Below, one piece after another: positions 1 through 5,012 of a stretch of DNA of 5,012 bases. The DNA comes from Planctomycetota bacterium (GTDB lineage: Bacteria > Planctomycetota > UBA1135 > UBA2386), in assembly GCA_020425885.1 (NCBI GenBank), contig JAGQRA010000136.1:1-5012 (forward strand), written 5' to 3'. The notes beneath the pieces are model-generated. The model saw only the letters and a program-made list of their open reading frames with translations. It ran no database searches and was not told the origin of the DNA. The position numbers were made by a program, and so were the translations under genes. Numbering within the stretch: position 1 is the first letter of the stretch; the number at the start of each line of letters is the position of its first letter.

Positions 1-926
1 AGGCCGTAGATCTGCAGCGGCCGCAGCAGCCGCGGCCCGGGGCCGGTCTGCGCGGTGCGATGCAGGGCGGCGAGGACGATCGTGGCGATGCCCGCCGTCC
101 ACACCGCGTAGCTGCTGGTCCAGATCGGCTTGTTGAAGGGCAGCGCGAACGACCACGCGTAGCCGAGCAGCATGGCGACGATGCCGCCGAGCAGCAGCGC
201 GCGCACCTTGTCGCGATCCGATCGCGGCGACGCCAGCACGCGTCCGGCCTCGACGCCGAGCAGGCAGGTGCCGAGCGCCGGGATCGTGCTCAGCAGACCC
301 TCGGGATCTCCTTCCCAGCCGCGATAGATGTGGCCGCCGAACACGGCCTGATCGAGCCATGCCTGCAGCGTCTGCCCGGACACGTCGATGTCGGGCGCGC
401 CGATATCGGGGATCGGCACCAGCGTGATCAGCGGCCAGTAGCCCAGCAGGCACAGGGCCAGGACCAGGCGCTGCGTGCGCACCGCCGTGAACAGGAGAAG
501 CAGCGCGGCGATGCCGTAGCAGACGCCGATGCGTTGCAGCACGCCGGGGAAGCGGACCCCGAGCAGCGGCGCGAACAGCTCCTTGCCGGCGGCGAACGTC
601 ACCAGCGGGAATGCCGACAGGAACATGCCGAGCAGCAGCAGCGCCAGCACGCGACGGCCGATCTTGCCGACGATCGGCGCGCGCGGATCGCCGTTCGCAA
701 GGCGCCGCGCGAGTGCCGGCACGATCGCGACCCCGGCGCAGAACAGGAACGTCGGGAACACGAGATCGGTGAACGTGCAACCGTGCCAGGCGGCGTGGCG
801 CAACGGCCCGAACTGCCAGGCGGATCCCCATCGCCCAGGATTGTTGACGAGGATCATGGCCGCGATCGACAGACCGCGCAGCGCGTCGAGTCCGAGCCAG
901 CGTGCGGATGCAGACGCGGTGGTCAC
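1..926 (-). CDS. HGSNAT/NagX-family membrane acyltransferase (heparan-alpha-glucosaminide N-acetyltransferase-like), 3' partial
   Basis: The frame is open for 308 residues to the left edge; family members usually have about 370-400, so the last helices are missing. Seen: LDALRGLSIAAMILVNNPG (residues 13-31), RHAAWHG (43-49), TDLVFPTFLF (53-62), RFPGVLQRIGVCYG (125-138), DPEGLLSTIPALGT (207-220) and FNKPIWTSSYAVWTAG (264-279), separated by hydrophobic helices. These are the landmark blocks of the family in their usual order. In human HGSNAT the His in the block matching H44 is the proposed active site; the enzyme moves acetyl from acetyl-CoA across a membrane onto terminal glucosamine. The bacterial substrate is not shown here; an amino sugar of peptidoglycan, exopolysaccharide or scavenged glycan is an inference. 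The start chosen is GTG at 926, which overlaps the upstream stop (GTGA) and puts the normal number of residues before LDALRG. GTG at 935 is an in-frame alternative, and a stop at 1013-1011 excludes starts further upstream. Family assignment is firm, substrate unknown. Confidence 0.93.
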   Translation of the reverse strand, partial: MTTASASARWLGLDALRGLSIAAMILVNNPGRWGSAWQFGPLRHAAWHGCTFTDLVFPTFLFCAGVAIVPALARRLANGDPRAPIVGKIGRRVLALLLLGMFLSAFPLVTFAAGKELFAPLLGVRFPGVLQRIGVCYGIAALLLLFTAVRTQRLVLALCLLGYWPLITLVPIPDIGAPDIDVSGQTLQAWLDQAVFGGHIYRGWEGDPEGLLSTIPALGTCLLGVEAGRVLASPRSDRDKVRALLLGGIVAMLLGYAWSFALPFNKPIWTSSYAVWTAGIATIVLAALHRTAQTGPGPRLLRPLQIYG

Positions 927-1087
927 GAGTCGCACGCCGTCACGGTGTCGATGCGCAGCCTGCGTGCGCGCAGCTCTTCGTCGGTCGCCATCGGAGCGAT
1001 CGGCAGGCTATCACCGGTCCGGTCGAACCGCACCAAGGTGGCGCTCCATCGCTTCCGTTCCGTTCCGTTCCGGAGCGCGGCGCCCAT
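923..1087 (-). CDS. Small unrecognised ORF (54 aa), translationally coupled to the acyltransferase
   Basis: I do not recognise this protein. Read from ATG at 1087 it gives 54 residues, basic at the start and ending ELRARRLRIDTVTACDS. The part after the pentanucleotide repeat looks coding: I count 37 of 42 codons ending in G or C, against 24 of 37 in the competing frame. Its TGA (925-923) overlaps the GTG start of the acyltransferase, a typical coupled operon junction. A weak ribosome binding site, GAAAGG (1102-1097), lies 9 bases before the ATG. There is no signal peptide or membrane segment in this version. The alternative is that this is only the C-terminal half of a longer, about 91-residue lipoprotein whose N-terminus is in another frame upstream (start 1203), the two being separated by the repeat at 1053-1072. 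The frame is probably real; the start is uncertain. Confidence 0.5.
   Translation of the reverse strand: MGAALRNGTERKRWSATLVRFDRTGDSLPIAPMATDEELRARRLRIDTVTACDS
1053..1072. repeat. Perfect pentanucleotide tandem repeat (TTCCG)x4
   Basis: Four exact tandem copies of TTCCG on the plus strand (CGGAA on the minus strand), 20 bases in all. They lie inside the small minus-strand reading frame, where coding character passes from one frame to another. Because the unit is not a multiple of three, each copy gained or lost changes the downstream frame. Removing one copy (or adding two) would fuse the lipobox-bearing frame to the frame that overlaps the acyltransferase start. The repeat is certain; its role is inferred. 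Confidence 0.9.
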
Positions 1088-1203
1088 GGTTCGCGGCCTT
1101 TCGCCAGCACGCATCCGGTCAGAGACACGAGGATCATCGCTTCGCGGCGGCGGCCCGACCGCGGTGCGGCAGGGATTGTCGCCGGCGCACCCGCTCCTAC
1201 CAT
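1073..1203 (-). other. Possible lipoprotein N-terminus, out of frame with the downstream small ORF
   Basis: ATG at 1203-1201 is preceded by GGGAGG (1213-1208) with a 4-base spacer, the best Shine-Dalgarno match in the region. The frame gives an arginine-containing n-region (SGRRREA), a short hydrophobic run (MILVSLTG, from residue 23) and a cysteine at residue 31 in an LTGC lipobox. This looks like a signal-peptidase II site, though the hydrophobic stretch is short. Between 1137 and the repeat, 17 of 22 codons in this frame end in G or C against 13 of 22 in the downstream ORF's frame; beyond the repeat the preference reverses. Read straight through, this frame ends at 940 after 87 residues with an unconvincing Cys/Arg-rich tail. 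It may instead be the leader region of the small ORF that starts at 1087, in which case the lipobox is chance. Confidence 0.35.
1176..1203 (+). promoter_or_regulatory. Candidate sigma-70-type promoter for the beta-helix gene
   Basis: TTGTCG (1176-1181) and TACCAT (1198-1203) are separated by 16 bases; each matches its consensus hexamer at 4 of 6 positions. Transcription would start near 1210 and leave a leader of about 40 bases before ATG 1253. The -10 hexamer overlaps the possible minus-strand start codon at 1203, so the two divergent units share very little space. Weak, consensus-only evidence in GC-rich DNA. Confidence 0.25.
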
Positions 1204-1207
1204 TGTG

Positions 1208-1213
1208 CCTCCC
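1208..1213 (-). promoter_or_regulatory. Shine-Dalgarno-like site before ATG 1203
   Basis: GGGAGG followed by CACA and then ATG on the minus strand. The spacing of 4 is slightly short but usable. It is the main reason to consider a start at 1203, because the other starts in this window have weak or no such sites. Confidence 0.4.
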
Positions 1214-1252
1214 GCCACCAAGCACTCCTGCTTCGAGCGCCGCCGTCGAGCC

Positions 1253-2461
1253 ATGCGATCGTCTTCGAGCCTCTGCGTGTTCTTGTTCGCCGCGGCCCTG
1301 CCCGCGACCCAGTGGATCGTCGATCAGCAGAACGGTCCAGGAACGCACTTCACCACCATCGGCGCCGCGGTCGCGGCGGCGGTCGACGGCGACACGATCG
1401 TCGTGCGGACCGGCACCTATGTCGAGTCGGTGACGACCGGCAAGGCCCTGACGATCCTCGGCAGCGCGGTGACCTGGGCCATGCCGTCGGTGACCGCGTC
1501 GGCGCTCGTGGTCTCCGGGATGCCTGCCGGCAGGACGTTCGCACTCAGCAACGTGCGGCTCGCGCTCGAACCGGAAGCGACCGTACCGGCGGTGGCGTTG
1601 GTGAACTGCGCCGGCGTCGTTGCGCTGGGTCAGCTGACCTCCGGTCTGGTCAGCCCCGGCAACGCACCGACCGTGGTCGCGGCGAGCGGATGCGCCGCGG
1701 TCCACCTCGACCTGTGCTCGCTGACCGGCGGTCCGGCCCTCGCGCTCACGGCGAGCACCGCGGTGGTGGCGGACAGTGCGCTGCACGGTGCGTTCCCGCA
1801 GTCGACTGCGACCGGGCTCGGTCCCGCACGTCCCGCGATCAGCGCGGCGCAATCGCGACTCACCTCGAGCCAGACGCAGTTGTTCGGTGCCAATGGGATC
1901 GCGTTCGGCGGCAACACCGCGCTGCCGCAGCCGGCCGTCGAACTCACCGCGAGCAGCCTGGCGATCACCGGTGGCGCGGGGTCGTACCTGCAGGCCGGAT
2001 CGCTGACCGGCGTCCCGGTGTCCGCGGTTCAGGGCGCCGCGGCTTCGGCGGTGGTGTACGACGGCGTCGGCGTGCTGGTGCCGAGCGGCGGCGCGCCGAA
2101 CTTCTCGGCGGGCCTGCCGATCACCCTCGATGTCGTGCCGTTCCTCAGCGTCACCCCGGCGCCGCCCGGGGTCGCGGTCCGCGTCGAACTCGGCTCGTCC
2201 CCGGGCGAGATCGTGATCTTCGCGGTCGGCCTGCCGGCGTCGCCGACGGCCGTCGCCGGCGTCAACGGCGAGGCCTGGCTCGATGTGGCGAGCGCGGCCG
2301 TGGTCGCGATAGCGACGCAGCCCGCGAGCGGTCGTACGACGATCTTCCGCACGCCGACGAACTCACCGGCCATGCGCGGGGTGGTGCTGTGCTGGCAGGG
2401 AATCAGCAGTGACCTGGTCACGCTCGATGTGGCGACGCCGGTGATCGCACCGGTGCTGTAG
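1253..2461 (+). CDS. Exported right-handed beta-helix repeat protein (DUF1565/pectate-lyase-like fold), 402 aa
   Basis: An N-terminal signal peptide is visible (MRSSSSLCVFLFAAALPA, cleavage likely near residue 18). Next comes DQQNGPGTHFTTIGAAVAAA and GDTIVVRTGTYVES (about 24-60), the standard opening of secreted parallel beta-helix proteins. Residues 60-270 are a hydrophobic, Ala/Val/Leu/Thr-rich ladder with recurring short strands such as VVAASGCAAVHLDLCSLTGG and AVELTASSLAITGG, as expected of solenoid coils. Residues 285-402 form a separate C-terminal beta-rich region with no sorting motif I recognise. I see no polysaccharide-lyase catalytic residues that could be named, so an enzymatic role is not supported; a surface or extracellular structural or adhesive role is possible. 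Start: ATG 1253 directly precedes the signal peptide. GTG 1205 is in frame but would add a Pro- and Arg-rich stretch before it. No clear ribosome binding site. It stands alone, divergent from the acyltransferase unit and convergent with the downstream gene. Proteins of this style are common in Planctomycetota. Confidence 0.85.
   Translation: MRSSSSLCVFLFAAALPATQWIVDQQNGPGTHFTTIGAAVAAAVDGDTIVVRTGTYVESVTTGKALTILGSAVTWAMPSVTASALVVSGMPAGRTFALSNVRLALEPEATVPAVALVNCAGVVALGQLTSGLVSPGNAPTVVAASGCAAVHLDLCSLTGGPALALTASTAVVADSALHGAFPQSTATGLGPARPAISAAQSRLTSSQTQLFGANGIAFGGNTALPQPAVELTASSLAITGGAGSYLQAGSLTGVPVSAVQGAAASAVVYDGVGVLVPSGGAPNFSAGLPITLDVVPFLSVTPAPPGVAVRVELGSSPGEIVIFAVGLPASPTAVAGVNGEAWLDVASAAVVAIATQPASGRTTIFRTPTNSPAMRGVVLCWQGISSDLVTLDVATPVIAPVL
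2436..2455. terminator. GC-rich hairpin at the convergent gene ends, possible bidirectional terminator
   Basis: CGCCGGTG (2436-2443), loop ATCG, CACCGGTG (2448-2455) form an 8-pair stem with one G-T wobble. It sits inside the last codons of the beta-helix gene, just before the 10-base gap to the opposing stop codon. There is no T-run on either side, so intrinsic termination is doubtful, and the hairpin may be a by-product of codon use. Confidence 0.2.
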
Positions 2462-2471
2462 TCGCCGGCCG

Positions 2472-5012
2472 TCAGCGCGGCATGCGGACGACGACGTCGC
2501 CACGGTCCTGGCCCGGCGGCAGGTCGATCGGTCCGAGTCTTTGGTGCCGGCCGTCGACCACGGCATCGAGTTCGAACGCGTCGAACGGGGCCGGGTAGAT
2601 CTCGATGCGACCGTCGGCCGCGGTCTTCAGCCCGCCGGGCAGGAAGTAGCCCTTGCGCTTCACCTCGAGGCGCAGATCGGCAACGGGTCGATCGTCGGCG
2701 TCGAGGACCTGCACGCCGATGCGCCGCAGCAGCACGTCGAAGTTCTGTTCGCGGCTCTCGCCCGTCGCGAGATCCCATTCCTCGGGCAGCACGATGTGCA
2801 GCCAGCCCGGTCCCGGCTGCGCGGGATAGGTGATGGCGAAGCCGTAGCGACCGGGCGGGACCAGGCCGGTGAAGTGGCCGTCGCGATCGGTCGCGACGCG
2901 GATCGCGAGGATTGGACCGGGATCGATGCGACGCAGGAAGCAGTGTACCTCGGCGAGCGGCGCACCGCCGGCGATGACGCGGCCGTGCACGGTCGCCGGC
3001 AGCAGCGCCGACACGTCGATGTCGAGTTCGCGCGGCTGACCACCGGCGAGGGCCACCGACGCCACCGGTGACGTGATCGAACGTGCATGCACGTCGCTCG
3101 AGTGCAGCCAGTAGCGCAGCGAGACGTCGTAGTCCCCGGGCGGCAGGCCACCGGCCTCACACTCTCCCGCGGTGGTGAAGGCGACGGCGGGCAGCGCTTC
3201 GCCGCCAGCCGGTCGCAGGACGATGGCGATCGGCTCGTCGCCGCCTTCGGCCAGGGTCTGCAGCGCTGCCCGGGCTCCGTCGGGCTGCAGGCTGGCGCGC
3301 AGCACGGCCGCGGCCTGCACCGTCACCGCGACCGCGGTCGCCGGAGCCGCGACCTGCACCGTCTGCACCAGCGGCACGTGGTCGTCGCCGCGGACGCGCA
3401 ACGTCCAGTTGCCGGGCGGCGCCGCCAGCTCGGCGATGCCGGCGGCGTCGGTCGCGGCTGCGGCGACGATGGCGTGTTCGGGCGTGCTGCGAGGCCGGTC
3501 GCAGTCGGCGATCGCGACCGCGGCGGCCGCGGCCGTCGGCGGTTCGCCGCCGAGACTCTGCAGCACCTCGACCGTGCTCGCGACCTGTGGCTGTCCGTCG
3601 GCGCCGCTGACGCTGACGCGCAGCGGCACCCGTTCCTCGACGGCCACGGTCAGCTCGCGCGCCGCGACGCCGGCTTCGATCACGAACGGGATCGCGGCGG
3701 TCGACGCCAACGTCGGCGCGCGCGGTGCTATGACGACCGAGTAGCTGCCGCTGCCGAGGCCGGTCAGCCGGCACCTGCCATCGGCATGCGGCCCGCGCCG
3801 CGCCGCGCGGGCGTGGCGTGAGAGCTTCTCGTGACCGCGGAACAGGAACAGCGCGTAGTCGGTGACCGCGCGACCCTGCGCATCGATGACGCGCACGGAC
3901 TGCGCCGCCAGCGGCCGCATGACGACCTCGACATCGTGCGCACCCCAGGGAATGCGATGACCGGTCTCGGGTCGCACGCGTTCGTGGTCGTTGTCGGCGC
4001 TCGTGCACGACAGCAGCGTCCCCGGCTTGCCGTCGTCGTGAACCGGGCCGGCCCGCTGTACCACGAAGCGGCCGTCGTCGCCGCTGCGGCCGCGGCCGAC
4101 GAAACCCTCGCCGGTGGCCGTGATGCGGACGCCGGACATCGGGCGGTCGTCCTCGTCGACGACGCGTCCGGTGATCGAGAAGCTCGGGTCCGGTCGCTCG
4201 ACGACGATGCGCAGCGAGTACGGCGATTGCTCGGCGGCGATGACGACCGAACGCGGCTCGACCAGGGCGCCGGTGTCCTCGGCGCCGACGTACCACTCGC
4301 CGGGATAGGCCGGCACGGCGAAGGTGAAGTTGCCGGTGGCGTCGCTGCGCGCGCGCAGCATGTTCTCGGCCGCGACCTCGTGACCGCCCGTCATCGCGAT
4401 GTGAACGAACATCAGGCCGGCGTCGGCAACCGCCACACCGGCCTCGTCGACGATGGTGCCGTGGACCTCGATCGCGGCGGCCATCGGCACGTCACCGAGT
4501 TCGATCACCGCGCCTGGAGCCGGGCGCAGCCAGCGCCCGATGCGGGGCACGAAGCCGTTCGCCTCGAGTCGCAGCGCGACTGAGTCGAGCCAGGCGTCGT
4601 GGGTCGCGGTGAGTTCGAAGGTGCCGTCGGCGATGGTCGTCACGCGTGCGGCGGCGGTGGCTTCCGACCAGGTCGTTGTCGCAGCCCCGGAACCGGCCTC
4701 GACCCGCACCGTGGCGAGGCAGCCGGCGAGCGGCTCGTGGTCGTCGCCGGTGACGCATCGTCCACGCACCGTCACGGTGGGGTCGGCAGCGATCGGCGCC
4801 GGCGAAGTCGGGACGTCGGCCGTATCGGCAGCGACCCGGTCGATCGCGATCGTCGTCGGGCCTGCAACGGTGCCGCTTGCGGCCACGGCGGCGGGCGCGC
4901 CTGGGTCGGCGGGTTGCGGCTCGGGCGGCGCGGTGATCTGCGTCGATGCGGCCCAGAGGGCGGCGACGGCGACGATCACCAGGGCGATTGGGAACAGGAT
5001 GCGGCGGTCGCG
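2472..5012 (-). CDS. Membrane-anchored protein of about eight tandem carboxypeptidase-regulatory-like beta-sandwich modules, 5' partial
   Basis: The frame is open to the right edge, giving 846 visible residues before TGA (2474-2472). GTG 4979 is the first possible start inside the window, but it falls within a hydrophobic segment. The 11 codons before it read RDRRILFPIAL and continue into VIVAVAALWAA: an arginine-rich flank followed by a membrane helix. The true start is therefore probably a few codons outside the window. Numbering from 4979, a Pro/Ala-rich linker runs to about 68, then modules begin near 69 (VTVRGRCV), 169 (IEVHGTIVDEAG), 266 (FSITGRVVDEDDRP), 359 (QSVRVIDAQGRA), 452 (PLRVSVSGADGQ), 557 (AVLRASLQPDGA), 661 (ATVHGRVIAGGA) and 753 (RIGVQVLDADDRP). 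Each opens with an xVxGxVxDxxGxP-like strand-turn and most carry a DGxFxxxxxPG-Y/W core. This is the pattern of the carboxypeptidase regulatory-like (CarboxypepD_reg/transthyretin-like) fold. There are no peptidase residues, so a periplasmic or surface structural or binding role is inferred. The module assignment is strong; the function is unknown. Confidence 0.88.
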   Translation of the reverse strand, partial: RDRRILFPIALVIVAVAALWAASTQITAPPEPQPADPGAPAAVAASGTVAGPTTIAIDRVAADTADVPTSPAPIAADPTVTVRGRCVTGDDHEPLAGCLATVRVEAGSGAATTTWSEATAAARVTTIADGTFELTATHDAWLDSVALRLEANGFVPRIGRWLRPAPGAVIELGDVPMAAAIEVHGTIVDEAGVAVADAGLMFVHIAMTGGHEVAAENMLRARSDATGNFTFAVPAYPGEWYVGAEDTGALVEPRSVVIAAEQSPYSLRIVVERPDPSFSITGRVVDEDDRPMSGVRITATGEGFVGRGRSGDDGRFVVQRAGPVHDDGKPGTLLSCTSADNDHERVRPETGHRIPWGAHDVEVVMRPLAAQSVRVIDAQGRAVTDYALFLFRGHEKLSRHARAARRGPHADGRCRLTGLGSGSYSVVIAPRAPTLASTAAIPFVIEAGVAARELTVAVEERVPLRVSVSGADGQPQVASTVEVLQSLGGEPPTAAAAAVAIADCDRPRSTPEHAIVAAAATDAAGIAELAAPPGNWTLRVRGDDHVPLVQTVQVAAPATAVAVTVQAAAVLRASLQPDGARAALQTLAEGGDEPIAIVLRPAGGEALPAVAFTTAGECEAGGLPPGDYDVSLRYWLHSSDVHARSITSPVASVALAGGQPRELDIDVSALLPATVHGRVIAGGAPLAEVHCFLRRIDPGPILAIRVATDRDGHFTGLVPPGRYGFAITYPAQPGPGWLHIVLPEEWDLATGESREQNFDVLLRRIGVQVLDADDRPVADLRLEVKRKGYFLPGGLKTAADGRIEIYPAPFDAFELDAVVDGRHQRLGPIDLPPGQDRGDVVVRMPR

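Noticed and set aside
601..660. CAG/CTG triplet run near 631-640
   Set aside because: It encodes four consecutive leucines in a transmembrane helix of the acyltransferase and is ordinary codon use.
1053..1072. Programmed ribosomal frameshifting at the CGGAA repeat
   Set aside because: There is no slippery heptamer or obvious downstream pseudoknot. Repeat slippage, a downstream start or an assembly error explains the frame switch more simply.
902..1252. N-terminal extension of the beta-helix gene upstream of ATG 1253
   Set aside because: It is open in frame, but it would place a signal peptide in the middle of the protein and overlap the minus-strand genes. The extension is Arg-rich and unlike the rest.
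60..1433. Long plus-strand open frames over the left part (60-1433 and the 5' part of 529-2412)
   Set aside because: Their products are Arg/Gln/Ala-rich with no recognisable domains and lie opposite a clear HGSNAT-family gene. They are antisense shadows of a GC-rich coding strand.
923..1852. 309-residue minus-strand frame ending at 923
   Set aside because: Most of it lies antisense to the beta-helix gene with shadow-like Arg-rich composition. Only the last 54 or so residues (from about 1087) look coding.
2541..4583. Plus-strand open frames at 2541-3071, 3087-3821 and 3831-4583, and the minus-strand frame 3157-4296
   Set aside because: All overlap the tandem-module gene in other frames and have low-complexity Asp/Arg/Val/Ala-rich products without domains.
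4979..4979. GTG 4979 as the true start of the tandem-module gene
   Set aside because: It falls inside the hydrophobic anchor. The 11 upstream in-frame codons supply the arginines and the first part of the helix, so the start is most likely beyond the window.

Overview
This is a very GC-rich bacterial window with strongly G/C-biased third codon positions. It reads as Planctomycetota-like, probably one of the large-genome or metagenomic lineages. The evidence is the gene repertoire: a secreted right-handed beta-helix protein with a family-typical start (FTTIGAAV...GDTIVVRTGTY) and a long membrane-anchored protein of tandem carboxypeptidase-regulatory-like modules. Few of the starts carry a good Shine-Dalgarno site. 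The lineage is an inference from protein style, not from a marker gene.

Layout. Positions 1-926 on the minus strand hold most of a multi-pass acyltransferase of the heparan-alpha-glucosaminide N-acetyltransferase (HGSNAT/NagX-like) family, cut at its C-terminus by the left edge. It starts at a GTG that overlaps, by 4 bases, the stop of a small minus-strand reading frame (923-1087). That small frame is preceded, in another frame, by a possible lipoprotein N-terminus with a good ribosome binding site (start at 1203). The two frames meet at a perfect four-copy pentanucleotide repeat (1053-1072), and loss of one copy would join them. Positions 1088-1252 form the divergent regulatory region. Positions 1253-2461 on the plus strand encode a 402-residue exported beta-helix protein. 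Ten bases further on, in convergent orientation, the minus strand (5012-2472) encodes at least 846 residues of a protein with an N-terminal membrane anchor followed by about eight beta-sandwich repeats. Its start lies just beyond the right edge.

How the genes relate. The small frame and the acyltransferase look translationally coupled and co-transcribed. The beta-helix gene is divergent from them and probably has its own promoter. The tandem-module gene is convergent and belongs to a unit that begins outside the window. All the recognisable products are membrane or exported proteins, so the common theme is the cell envelope, but nothing in the sequence shows a shared pathway. I see no tRNA, rRNA, CRISPR array, insertion sequence or defence system. 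The point most worth checking is the pentanucleotide repeat at the frame junction.
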